From NCBI RefSeq assembly GCF_030817215.1, contig NZ_JAUSZA010000001.1, forward strand, positions 5,988,501 to 6,052,500: 64,000 nt of DNA, written 5' to 3'. Below the pieces are notes generated by a model. That model did not search any database. It saw only the letters and a program-made list of their open reading frames with translations, and was not told the DNA's origin. The position numbers were made by a program, and so were the translations under genes. The stretch is from Paenibacillus sp. V4I3 (GTDB lineage: Bacteria; Bacillota; Bacilli; Paenibacillales; NBRC-103111). This document shows, piece by piece, positions 16,428 to 25,103 of this stretch (position 1 is the stretch's first letter; each line of letters opens with the position of its first letter).

Positions 16428-17408
16428 AGGTTGTTGCAGATTATTTTTCATTGCTTTTTGATAAATTTTTAAGTAATTTGTTGTCATTTGGAACGTTGTA
16501 AATCTACGAATGACATAACGACGAAGCTCGGCAGGATGCGGATAATTCCCTTCTTTTACCTTTGCAACCATCTCAGAAACGGAACGGCAGATTAATTGCG
16601 GAAATCCCGCCATAACTTCGGGTACCGCGCCATGTTTCAAGGCGATTACTGGTGTACCACAGGCCATTGCCTCAATCATGACGAGTCCAAAGGGCTCTTC
16701 CCACAGCGTTGGAAACAGCAAACAGCTTGCATATTTGAGCAGCGTCTGTTTATTTTTGCCACCTATGGGTCCAACAAAATGGATATGGGGACTCCTTCTG
16801 ATACGAGGAGCAACTTCGTTACGAAAAAATGCTTTATCTTTAATTGGTCCAGCAATAATAAGTTTTTTATTCGTTCTCTCCGCAATCTCAATGGCGAGCA
16901 TGACACCTTTCTCTCTCAGAATACGTCCCATAAATAACATAAAACTGCGCTTTTTATCACTGAATTCATATTCACTAGGATTAAGTCCGTTATATACATA
17001 GTATCCGCGATTATTGCCCATCACCTTTCTAGCTCGTTTGGAAACATATACAGGATGTTTCACTAGCTGTTTTACAGGGAGATGCAAGGTACATACCGTA
17101 GGGAAATTATGTTTGCTCCGCCCAAGTGCAGAACTGAACGTATGATCATGAATAACATCAACATCCCGCGGCATCTTACTCAAGACATAACTTGCTATTC
17201 CTCCATCACGAAGACCCTCTGGGAACGGAATAAGCTTAGCACTAGTTCTACTGCCTCTTGGTGCAAATACCGTGACTCGATGTCCTCTTTGCACAAGGTT
17301 TTCGGTCAATTCATGGACAACTTTCTCTGTACCGCCTTGATTCGTGGGTGGCAGCTTCTGTGCATTTGGAAAGTTAGAAATCACCTGCACAATGTGAAGA
17401 CTTTTCAT
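16413..17408 (-). CDS. GT4 family glycosyltransferase
   Basis: 331-aa GT-B fold glycosyltransferase. The N-terminal domain has the G-G-T-E-K-V-V-H-E-L acceptor-side motif, and the C-terminal donor-side motif E-E-P-F-G-L-V-M-I-E-A-M-A-C-G-T-P-V gives the E-x7-E pair of GT4 enzymes. No signal peptide or membrane segment. It starts 7 bp after the galU stop, so the two genes form an operon: GalU makes UDP-glucose and this enzyme probably uses a nucleotide sugar to build a surface glycan or glycolipid. The acceptor is unknown. Confidence 0.9.
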   Translation of the reverse strand: MKSLHIVQVISNFPNAQKLPPTNQGGTEKVVHELTENLVQRGHRVTVFAPRGSRTSAKLIPFPEGLRDGGIASYVLSKMPRDVDVIHDHTFSSALGRSKHNFPTVCTLHLPVKQLVKHPVYVSKRARKVMGNNRGYYVYNGLNPSEYEFSDKKRSFMLFMGRILREKGVMLAIEIAERTNKKLIIAGPIKDKAFFRNEVAPRIRRSPHIHFVGPIGGKNKQTLLKYASCLLFPTLWEEPFGLVMIEAMACGTPVIALKHGAVPEVMAGFPQLICRSVSEMVAKVKEGNYPHPAELRRYVIRRFTTFQMTTNYLKIYQKAMKNNLQQPARIP

Positions 17409-17415
17409 TCCCCTA

Positions 17416-18288
17416 TCACTCCGTTTCTCTTAACATTTTCTCTATGTGCTCGCGAAGCCATGGCCTCAGACTGGCTCTCTTATTCGCTTCAGAAAGAATC
17501 GATGTAATAAAACCTCTATGGTTTCCAATATCATGCCATTGCCCCTTTACCTCACAGGCATAAATGGCTTCGATTTCGTTCAACGTAATCAGTGCGTCCG
17601 TCAATTGAATTTCTTTACCTACACCGGCTTTTTGAGTGGCCAAAACATCGAAAATCTGAGGTGTCAAAATGTAACGACCCAGTATGGCCAAATTAGACGG
17701 CGACATTGGAAGAGCTGGTTTCTCAATAAGGTCTACTACACTATGAATACCTTCATGCAGGACTTTGGCCTCTACAATTCCATAATCCGAAACGAATTGA
17801 TCCTCAACTTCCTGAACACCAATAATTGACCTATGATATCGATTATAGTAATGGATTAATTGCGCCAATGCAGGCGTTTCGGCATCAAAAAACGTATCGC
17901 CCAATAACACTGCAAAGGGTTCATTTTGAACAAAAGCGCGGGCACACCAAATAGCATGTCCTAGTCCGAACGGCTCGGTTTGGCGAATATAATGAAGGTT
18001 GGCTAGCTGGGTTGGCTCCTGCACACGCCCTAGAAGATCAAACTTCTCACGCGTTCTAAGATAACTCTCCAGTTCGAAAGCGGTATCGAAATGATCTTCG
18101 ATCGCTTTCTTCCCTTTCCCAGTTACTATGATAATGTCTTCAATGCCTGAAGCTACCGCTTCTTCTACGATAAATTGAATGGTTGGTTTATCTATGATAG
18201 GCAGCATTTCCTTGGGGAGAGCTTTGGTCGCCGGTAGGAATCGCGTACCCAAACCTGCTGCAGGTATGACCGCTTTTCTAATCTTCAA
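17416..18288 (-). CDS. galU: UTP-glucose-1-phosphate uridylyltransferase
   Basis: Makes UDP-glucose from UTP and glucose-1-phosphate. The nucleotide-binding motif A-G-L-G-T-R-F-L-P-A-T-K and the P-K-E-M-L-P segment are at the N-terminus; V-I-D-L and F-G-L-G-H-A-I-W motifs follow. Length 290 aa is normal. The best start is TTG at 18288 (M-K-I-R-K-A-V-I-P), with GGTGA five bases upstream; an ATG at 18300 is in frame but has poorly placed ribosome-binding bases. Co-transcribed with the glycosyltransferase downstream. Confidence 0.93.
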   Translation of the reverse strand: MKIRKAVIPAAGLGTRFLPATKALPKEMLPIIDKPTIQFIVEEAVASGIEDIIIVTGKGKKAIEDHFDTAFELESYLRTREKFDLLGRVQEPTQLANLHYIRQTEPFGLGHAIWCARAFVQNEPFAVLLGDTFFDAETPALAQLIHYYNRYHRSIIGVQEVEDQFVSDYGIVEAKVLHEGIHSVVDLIEKPALPMSPSNLAILGRYILTPQIFDVLATQKAGVGKEIQLTDALITLNEIEAIYACEVKGQWHDIGNHRGFITSILSEANKRASLRPWLREHIEKMLRETE

Positions 18289-18477
18289 ACATATCACCAT
18301 CTCTCAATTAAAATTACTAAGCTTTATGTATAAAATATGCAAACCAGTTTCGAATGCCACGGACATGTATCTTTTTCACTCAAAATATACTGGTTAAAAC
18401 AGGTCATAGGCACTGGGTGAACTTTCAGTTATGATGAAGGTGTGAACATGATCAACTGACAGAAAGGAGCAAACTCC

Positions 18478-20739
18478 ATGACGATGACATCATTCACTAA
18501 AGTGTTACTTGGGAGTACCAGTCTCTTATTCATGCTGACCTTAGGGACTCAGACGACGGAAGCAAGGGAAAGTCAATTTACTAGAAATGGAACAGGGCCC
18601 CTATATTGGAGCACTTATGAATATCAATACACACGTAATGCCCCTATGAACGAGGCAGAATGGAAGAAAAACATCGATTGGATTGCAAGCGATTACAAAG
18701 CATCGGGCTATGACATGATAGCTTCCGACGGTTGGATTGAAGGTGCTCAGCTCACAAATGAGAACGGTTACATTTTATCCCACAATGATAATTGGCAGCA
18801 TGACTGGGCGTATTGGTCAACCTACATTCAAAATAGAGGCATGAAGCTCGGCGTTTACTATAACCCCTTATGGGTAACACGGAGCGCCGCGGCAGATCCA
18901 ACGAAAACAGTCGCCGGAACGAATTACAAAATTAGTGAAATTGCCAGCTCCGCAGATAAATTTAATGATGATTTGTACTGGGTAGATGTTACGAAACCCG
19001 GCGCCAAGGCGTACATTCAAGGGTATGTGAATTACTTCAAACAGCTAGGTGTTCCCTACCTGCGAATTGATTTTCTCTCTTGGTATGAAACCGGAACAGA
19101 TAAAGGCAAGACGATTGGAGTTAATCATGGCTCCGAGAACTATCAGACGGCTCTAAAGTGGATGCAGGAAGCAGCCGGCGATGATATGGAACTAAGTCTC
19201 GTAATGCCTCATTTAAACAATCATGCAGCTGGCGAACTGCCGTATGGTGATATGGTCCGAATCAATGAGGATCTCGCCCATGGCGGTTGGGAAAACTTAA
19301 GCGGTCAACGTCAAAATTGGGTGAACAGCTGGTCGCAGTGGGCCAATCCGTTCCAAGGATTCACTGGATTTTCCGATATCGCTGGCCGTGGTTCCAATAT
19401 GATCCTGGATGGGGATTTCATCCGCATGAATACCTTCAAAACGGATGAAGAGCGCAAAAGCATCATTCAATTATTCACAATGGCTGGATCGCCAATTGCG
19501 ATAACGGATCAGTATTCCACGATTGGCAATTTCGGCAGCTTTTACAAAAACAAGAACATGCTTGCGCTCCATAATCAAGGGTTCGTAGGCAAACCTTACT
19601 ATAATAATGGGCATTCATTTAGCAGCGATCCGGGGGCAAGGAATTCAGAAAAATGGCTTGGACAATTACCAGATGGCAGCTGGGTTGTCGGTTTATTTAA
19701 TCGATCAGATGAGACAGCCACTCGTTCGGTCAATTATCTGAAAGATTTGGGACTGACTGAATCAGCGAATACAACCGAGCTCTGGACAGGAACTAGCCTG
19801 GGCAAACTTACTGCCTACAGCCCGAGTCTAGTGAAACATGCTTCTAAAGTTGTGAAAATTGAACCGGAAGGCACGAAAGCGAATTATGCTGCTGAAGTTG
19901 CCACTTGGCTGGGCGGTACGCATTTTAACAATAATTATGCGGGTTATCAAGGATTTGGTTTTGTGGATGGTTTGGGATTGACGGGGGCGAAAATTGTCTA
20001 TGCAGTCCAAGCAGCTGAGGAAGGTGACTATGCGCTCTCTTATCGTTATGCAAATGCGTCAGGGATGAACAGCACTCTTCATGTAAGCGCAACCGATGAT
20101 AAGGGAGCTGTTGTTCAACCTTCGCGGGCAGTCACGTTTGGTTCGACTTCAGCTTGGCAGACATGGATGAACCAGAATGATCGCATTCATTTGAAAGAGG
20201 GTTTGAACCTGATCACTTTAGAACGCACAGCCTCAGATACGGGTGAGATTCACTTGGATGGTCTTGTGCTCGACAAGAATCAGTTAGCCGACATTGACTC
20301 TTCGCTCTTGGAAAATGGGGATTTTGAAAGCGGTGACATTCGAGGCTGGTCGGAATGGCATCCATCAGGTCAGACAGCAAAGTACGGCGTTGATTCTTAC
20401 GATGCATATAAAGGTAACTACAAGCTCTATTTCTGGGACACCAAAGCCTATAAGCAAAGCATTCATCAAAAATTAACTGGACTTTCAAATGGATCATATA
20501 CCGTCAGCGCATGGGTCAAAGAGACGTTATATGGAAACAAACCAACGACAGTCCGGATGGAGCTTCGTGAGCATGGTGCTAAGACAGTATACAAGAACAT
20601 TAGTCCGATCAAAGGGTATCAACGGATTCAAGCAACCGTTAATGTAACGAATGGCAGCTTGGACATCGGCTTCTATGTGGATTCACCGGGTTTAACTTCT
20701 TTGCAAATCGATCAAGTTTCCATTGAGAAGATAGACTGA
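18478..20739 (+). CDS. secreted clan GH-D-like glycoside hydrolase with two carbohydrate-binding modules
   Basis: 753 aa. Signal peptide about residues 1-29 (T-Q-T-T-E-A then R-E-S). The TIM barrel (about 40-380) has the pattern of GH27/GH36 alpha-galactosidases: G-Y-D-M-I-A-S-D-G-W, R-G-M-K-L-G-V-Y-Y-N, Y-L-R-I-D-F (candidate nucleophile Asp), and A-G-S-P-I-A-I-T-D near the end. A beta-sandwich follows, then a CBM6/35-like module (about 465-605) and a CBM4/9-like module (about 610-753). AAAGGAG precedes the ATG. Substrate is likely an alpha-galactoside or beta-L-arabinopyranoside; it is not resolved from sequence. Single-gene unit with its own terminator. Confidence 0.8.
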   Translation: MTMTSFTKVLLGSTSLLFMLTLGTQTTEARESQFTRNGTGPLYWSTYEYQYTRNAPMNEAEWKKNIDWIASDYKASGYDMIASDGWIEGAQLTNENGYILSHNDNWQHDWAYWSTYIQNRGMKLGVYYNPLWVTRSAAADPTKTVAGTNYKISEIASSADKFNDDLYWVDVTKPGAKAYIQGYVNYFKQLGVPYLRIDFLSWYETGTDKGKTIGVNHGSENYQTALKWMQEAAGDDMELSLVMPHLNNHAAGELPYGDMVRINEDLAHGGWENLSGQRQNWVNSWSQWANPFQGFTGFSDIAGRGSNMILDGDFIRMNTFKTDEERKSIIQLFTMAGSPIAITDQYSTIGNFGSFYKNKNMLALHNQGFVGKPYYNNGHSFSSDPGARNSEKWLGQLPDGSWVVGLFNRSDETATRSVNYLKDLGLTESANTTELWTGTSLGKLTAYSPSLVKHASKVVKIEPEGTKANYAAEVATWLGGTHFNNNYAGYQGFGFVDGLGLTGAKIVYAVQAAEEGDYALSYRYANASGMNSTLHVSATDDKGAVVQPSRAVTFGSTSAWQTWMNQNDRIHLKEGLNLITLERTASDTGEIHLDGLVLDKNQLADIDSSLLENGDFESGDIRGWSEWHPSGQTAKYGVDSYDAYKGNYKLYFWDTKAYKQSIHQKLTGLSNGSYTVSAWVKETLYGNKPTTVRMELREHGAKTVYKNISPIKGYQRIQATVNVTNGSLDIGFYVDSPGLTSLQIDQVSIEKID

Positions 20740-20748
20740 TTCAAAATT

Positions 20749-20770
20749 GACCTGGCTTTTTGGCCAGGTC
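20749..20770 (+). terminator. terminator after the GH-D-like glycosidase gene
   Basis: 8-bp stem GACCTGGC/GCCAGGTC (20749-20756 with 20763-20770) and a T-rich loop, 9 bp after the stop codon. The T-run after the stem is weak (TCCATCTCTT). Confidence 0.6.
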
Positions 20771-20865
20771 TCCATCTCTTCCATATGAAATCGAACCTAA
20801 AAACATCGTCTCAGGCCTTATTTAGGATTAGGATGGTCCATCCTCCCCCATTTGCCCCAAAACAA

Positions 20866-21000
20866 ATCCCCAGCCTATTGTGATATTTATCACGTTGGGC
20901 TGGGGTTATTTGTAATACTCATCACCTTAGAATGGGTTAATTCATGATACTCATCACCCTGACTGGGGGTATTGTGATACTCGCCACTGGATTCCTACAT
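20866..21000. repeat. tandem palindromic repeat, 30-32 bp period, about 3.5 copies
   Basis: Units start at 20880, 20912, 20944 and 20974. Each begins with GTGATA or a close variant, then a partial mirror (TATCAC or TCATCAC), then a G-rich end (CTGGGG, ATGGG, CTGGGGG). The first unit holds the perfect palindrome GTGATA-TT-TATCAC nested inside CCCAGCC/GGCTGGG, giving one large hairpin at about 20869-20905. It lies between two convergent genes, so it may act as a bidirectional terminator, but the tandem repetition is unusual. Confidence 0.65.
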
Positions 21001-21034
21001 CCTACTTCGTTGGTTTTCTTTAGACAGCCACTTA

Positions 21035-22153
21035 CTAACGCAGATAACGCATAAGCGGCTGGATATTTTGCTTTCTTATACAGTCTACGACCAGCTTGGC
21101 GATGGCAATACCGCCTCTTTCCTGGAAATGTGTATTATCCTCTGCGCCTTGGGGGAAGTTAGGGAACTCCCCCGGCCACGCCCACATGAACAATGATTTC
21201 GTTTCCTCCGGACCTAGTGCTTCAAACAATTGCCTGCTCTCTTCTGCCAAATCAATCAGGGGGACGTTTTCTTCCTCTGCGAGCTGCTTCATCGCGGTGA
21301 TATAATCACCATGTGTATCTATGATTTTACCGGCAGTGTCAAAAAATCTTCGCTGCACAGGCGTTACTAGAATCGGGGCAGCTCCCCGCAATCTGGCCTC
21401 TTGTATGTAGATGTTCAAATGCTCATTATACGTTGTAAAAGGGGATGTTGCCCGCTCCGTATCCAGCTTCTGATCGTTATGCCCAAACTGAATGAACAGG
21501 TAGTCATTCGCATTCATGTGATCAAGGATGGGTGCCAGGCGTCCTTCCTCCAAAAAGCTTTTGGAACTGCGGCCTGATACCGCAAAGTTGGCTACAGCAG
21601 CGTCCGCTTTAATAAAAAGCGGCAGCATTTGTCCCCAACCTGTGTACGGATAACCATCCTGCGGTTGATCGGTAACGGTGGAATCACCAACGATGTATAA
21701 GGTTGCCGCTTGCGGTGATGAGGTGATTTCCAAAGCGTTAATTCGCGGGGTAACGCCAGAGAAAGCAAGCTTTAGCTGTCCATCAGCCACATGAACGGTA
21801 AAGCTGCTAGTAACAAACTCACCTGCTGCCGTCAGTACATCAGCCAATATAAGTCTTCCAGGCCCTGCCTTTAATCCCGTACAAGTTGACGTGATCAGGT
21901 CGCCCATAAGTGTCTGAACCGTATAGCTGCCATTCGGCACATCCACAACGAAGATAGCACCAACCGGAATACAAAAATCTTGGCGGAGCGCCGCGGGACG
22001 CCCTCGGTCTCGTTCAAACACCGTTGAACCATCCAGAAAGCCGTAGCCCATTTTCTCATTGTAATACGAATGACCACTAACTCTCGTATACCCTTCTTTT
22101 GTACAGCTTGAATTCTGTTCTGGACCGAAATTGAACCTGTAGTGTACGTTCAT
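21035..22153 (-). CDS. yesT: rhamnogalacturonan acetylesterase-like SGNH hydrolase (YesT type, CE12)
   Basis: 372 aa. The C-terminal part (about 150-372) is an SGNH esterase: G-D-S-T gives Ser158, a G-R-S-S block, the F-G-H-N-D block and the late D-N-T-H-F with the catalytic His. This is the CE12 pattern that removes acetyl groups from rhamnogalacturonan. The N-terminal 150 residues form a separate beta-rich domain with R-F-N-F-G-P, common in pectin-side enzymes, that the shorter YesT lacks. No signal peptide, so it acts on imported oligosaccharides. Last gene of the yes-type operon, 13 bp after the GH105 gene. Confidence 0.85.
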   Translation of the reverse strand: MNVHYRFNFGPEQNSSCTKEGYTRVSGHSYYNEKMGYGFLDGSTVFERDRGRPAALRQDFCIPVGAIFVVDVPNGSYTVQTLMGDLITSTCTGLKAGPGRLILADVLTAAGEFVTSSFTVHVADGQLKLAFSGVTPRINALEITSSPQAATLYIVGDSTVTDQPQDGYPYTGWGQMLPLFIKADAAVANFAVSGRSSKSFLEEGRLAPILDHMNANDYLFIQFGHNDQKLDTERATSPFTTYNEHLNIYIQEARLRGAAPILVTPVQRRFFDTAGKIIDTHGDYITAMKQLAEEENVPLIDLAEESRQLFEALGPEETKSLFMWAWPGEFPNFPQGAEDNTHFQERGGIAIAKLVVDCIRKQNIQPLMRYLR

Positions 22154-22166
22154 AGACGTTTACCTC

Positions 22167-23192
22167 CTACCAGTCTTTGCGATTAAGCAAGGATGCTAAG
22201 AAAGTAAGCCCTAACCCTTGTCCCCAGCCCTGAATCCGTTTGTAAGGAACCCCTTTGTAGCCGTCAATATCCCTCATTACCGCTGTCCCGGCTGAAACGT
22301 GAGTGATTGTCCCATCTTCCGTGATGCGCGAAAGTATGCCTTGAATTGATTTATTCGTATATTTGTTGTAAAGAGGACCTGAACTGATAAGCGCCGCCGC
22401 GATACCAGCAGAGCCGCTTGTTTCCAAATAAGCATCCTTGTCCGTCAATACGGTATGCCAAAGTCCACTCTCTTCTTGCAAGCGGACAAGTGCGCTCAAT
22501 TGATCACGCAGCGAGCCCTCGAGAATCATAAATGAAGGGTGCGTCACATGCACAAGTCTCAGCGCACGAGCCATCGTGATCGCTGCCCAAGCATTGCCAC
22601 GGGCCCAGAATATGCTCGACATATGATTTTGCGCTAGATGATCCCAGCCGTGGTAGTAGAGATTAGTTGTCATATCTTGCAAGTAATTCTCGTGACCGTG
22701 ATATTGTTTCAACCCATCTTCGAAATAATCGTCACGCTTTAGCACGGAACCGATCCGCAGGAGGAAGTAACCTGCCATGAACATGGTATCCACCCATGCC
22801 TGCTGCGGAAAGTTATAGGTTTCCGAGTTCACCGTGTGCTGGAATATGCCTTCTCCGAAACGCTCAGCCTCATGCTGAAGGAATTCAGCCATTTGGGAAG
22901 CAATATCGATATACCGATCTTCGCCAGTTTCTTTGTACAATGTCAGCAAGGAGTGTCCAATGGAGATCCCATTAACGGACAGCTTAGGCAAGCCATCCTC
23001 CAGCTTCTCATCGATCCAATCTTTCAGCAGCTGCAGATATTCCTCCTTGCCCGTCGCTTCATAGGCTTCGGTTACGCCATAGAAGGCTACACCACCCGGC
23101 CAATCCCAATTAAAGTCCATTCGGAACGTTCTATGAACTACACGGTCAATCACCTTGCGAATTTCATCTGGATCGAATTGTAAGGCTGGCAT
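22167..23192 (-). CDS. yesR: GH105 unsaturated rhamnogalacturonyl hydrolase (YesR/YteR type)
   Basis: 341 aa from the preferred ATG at 23192 (M-P-A-L-Q-F), which has GGGAGG ten bases upstream; an ATG at 23240 is in frame and would add 16 residues. The (alpha/alpha)6 barrel motifs of GH105 are present: W-V-D-T-M-F-M-A with the catalytic Asp, W-A-R-G-N-A-W, and G-S-A-G-I-A-A near the end. Acts in the cytoplasm on the unsaturated disaccharide left by rhamnogalacturonan lyases. Lies between the permease genes and the acetylesterase in the yes-type operon. Confidence 0.9.
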   Translation of the reverse strand: MPALQFDPDEIRKVIDRVVHRTFRMDFNWDWPGGVAFYGVTEAYEATGKEEYLQLLKDWIDEKLEDGLPKLSVNGISIGHSLLTLYKETGEDRYIDIASQMAEFLQHEAERFGEGIFQHTVNSETYNFPQQAWVDTMFMAGYFLLRIGSVLKRDDYFEDGLKQYHGHENYLQDMTTNLYYHGWDHLAQNHMSSIFWARGNAWAAITMARALRLVHVTHPSFMILEGSLRDQLSALVRLQEESGLWHTVLTDKDAYLETSGSAGIAAALISSGPLYNKYTNKSIQGILSRITEDGTITHVSAGTAVMRDIDGYKGVPYKRIQGWGQGLGLTFLASLLNRKDW

Positions 23193-23246
23193 CTCTTCAT
23201 TTCCTCCCTGTAGTTGGCTATTTTCTATGTTTGTAACCATCTCTTC

Positions 23247-24092
23247 TTATCCTTTCAAACCGCTCGTCGAAATCCCGTCAACAATGTACTTCTGGAATAT
23301 GATGAAAACTACGAAAATCGGGACAAGTGATAACGTCGACATGGCAAACATGCCGCCCCAGTTATTCAAAGACTCGCTATCCAAGAAAAGCTTCAATGCT
23401 AAGGAAACTGGATATTGACTCGGATTGTTCAAATAAAGCAGAGGCGTGTAGAAATCATCCCATCTCCAATAGAAGGAGAAAATCGCTGACGTCACGAGTG
23501 CCGGAACAATTAAGGGTACGATGATTTTGTAAAAGATGCTGTATTTGCTGCATCCGTCCATTTTTGCGGCTTCATCCAATTCCGGAGGAATCGTACGAAT
23601 AAACTGCATGATCAAGAAGATGAAGAACGGAATCCCAAAGAACTGCGGGACAATAATCGGTTTAAAGCTGGATAACCAGCCTATTTTGGCAAATAAAATA
23701 TATTGCGAAATAATCGTTACGTCTTGAGGAAGCAGTAAAGTAAGCATAACCGCTGAAAACCAGAATTTGCTTCCGGCAAAACGAATCCGGGCAAATCCAT
23801 ATCCTACTAAAGCGGAGGAAACCACCGCACCTAACGTCGAAAGAATAACAATAATGAACGAATTTTTCATGAATGTAGCAAACGTATTGCCTGCAAACCC
23901 TTTCCAGCCCGACACATAATTGTTCCACTCGAGCCGACTTGGGATCAGACTGGTAGCCGTTGTATAGATTTCATCATTCGGCTTCAGTGAGCTGGCGACC
24001 AGCCACAGGATCGGATAAATCGCCGTTACCGCGATGATACAAACGATGAGATGATACAGCAGCGTTTTCACATTTTTGACTCGTAAAACCAT
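23247..24092 (-). CDS. yesQ: carbohydrate ABC transporter permease (YesQ type, MalG family)
   Basis: 281-aa inner-membrane permease with six hydrophobic segments and the ATPase-contact EAA loop (E-L-D-E-A-A-K-M-D-G-C-S) near residue 180. GGAGGGG precedes the ATG. It follows the YesP-type permease by 12 bp and precedes the GH105 gene. The pair with the lipoprotein at 25104 imports rhamnogalacturonan oligosaccharides by analogy with yesOPQ. No ATPase gene is nearby; such importers share MsmX-type ATPases. Confidence 0.92.
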   Translation of the reverse strand: MVLRVKNVKTLLYHLIVCIIAVTAIYPILWLVASSLKPNDEIYTTATSLIPSRLEWNNYVSGWKGFAGNTFATFMKNSFIIVILSTLGAVVSSALVGYGFARIRFAGSKFWFSAVMLTLLLPQDVTIISQYILFAKIGWLSSFKPIIVPQFFGIPFFIFLIMQFIRTIPPELDEAAKMDGCSKYSIFYKIIVPLIVPALVTSAIFSFYWRWDDFYTPLLYLNNPSQYPVSLALKLFLDSESLNNWGGMFAMSTLSLVPIFVVFIIFQKYIVDGISTSGLKG

Positions 24093-24104
24093 GTTCTACC
24101 CCTC

Positions 24105-24992
24105 CTAGCTTTCGTAATGAACCCAATATTTCGATGTTTTGAAAATCACTAAGGTAATGAGTCCGATAAGGATCAGCATGAACCAAGCCATGGCCGAAGC
24201 GTAACCCATTTCGAAGAAGACGAATGCTCGATGAAATAAATAAAGCGAATACAGCAAGGTATTGTTCAGCGGCCCGCCTTCCCCATTGGAAATAATGTAG
24301 GCCGGGGTAAAGGTTAAGAAGCCTGAAATCGTTTGCAGGATTAAATTAAAGAGAATAATCGGACTTAACAAAGGCAGTGTGATGTGGAAAAATTTGCGAA
24401 TCGGTCCAGCGCCATCTACACTTGCGGCCTCGTAATAGGTCCCCGGAATATTCTTAAGACCGGCAAGAAAAATCAGCATGGAGGAACCAAACTGCCAAAC
24501 CGAAAGCAGTACTAACGTTCCAAGCGCCGTTGCCGGGAAGCCAATCCAAGATGTACTGGTGTGGATGCCGATGTTTCCTAGAAAAGCATTGATAAGTCCC
24601 TTATCTCCGAATATTTGTCGCCACATAATAGAAACCGCTACGCTGCCGCCAATCAATGACGGTAAGTAATACGTGGCTCGGTATAAGCCAATTCCTTTTA
24701 CCGCACGATTCAAAAGCATGGCGACGAGCAATGCAATAATGAGTCGCAATGGAACGGACGTGAGTACGTAAGTCAGTGTTACTCGGATGGAGTCCATGAT
24801 TTTGTCGTCATCTGTGAACATTTTCTCGTAATTGGAAAGTCCCACCCATCGTGGAGCCGAGAGTAAATCGTACTCGGTAAATGAAAAATACAGCGATGAA
24901 AACATCGGAAACAGCGTGAAGATCAGAAAACCCAGGATGAAAGGTGATATAAACACATAACCGACTATGTGATCATTTTCACGTAGTTTCAT
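24105..24992 (-). CDS. yesP: sugar ABC transporter permease (YesP type, MalF family)
   Basis: 295-aa permease with six hydrophobic segments. The EAA loop reads Y-E-A-A-S-V-D-G-A-G-P-I-R-K-F at about residues 190-205. GGGAGTGG precedes the ATG. It lies between the lipoprotein gene (111 bp upstream, with a hairpin in the gap) and the YesQ-type gene. Together they form a carbohydrate importer of the CUT1 class. Confidence 0.92.
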   Translation of the reverse strand: MKLRENDHIVGYVFISPFILGFLIFTLFPMFSSLYFSFTEYDLLSAPRWVGLSNYEKMFTDDDKIMDSIRVTLTYVLTSVPLRLIIALLVAMLLNRAVKGIGLYRATYYLPSLIGGSVAVSIMWRQIFGDKGLINAFLGNIGIHTSTSWIGFPATALGTLVLLSVWQFGSSMLIFLAGLKNIPGTYYEAASVDGAGPIRKFFHITLPLLSPIILFNLILQTISGFLTFTPAYIISNGEGGPLNNTLLYSLYLFHRAFVFFEMGYASAMAWFMLILIGLITLVIFKTSKYWVHYES

Positions 24993-25033
24993 AGTTCCAC
25001 TCCCTTACATTCGTCAAATTCTGTTTATTTGGG

Positions 25034-25060
25034 GAGGGCAGCTTGCATGAAGCTGCCCTC
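25034..25060 (-). other. intercistronic hairpin between the binding-protein and permease genes
   Basis: Perfect 11-bp stem (25034-25044 with 25050-25060), 5-nt loop, no T-run on the minus strand. It lies just after the stop of the solute-binding protein and before the permease. Such hairpins protect the 3' end of binding-protein mRNA and give more binding protein than permease; that role is inferred here. Confidence 0.65.
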
Positions 25061-25103
25061 TCACCCCTACTTTAACCCCTATATAAAGCTGCTTACAAAG
25101 TTC

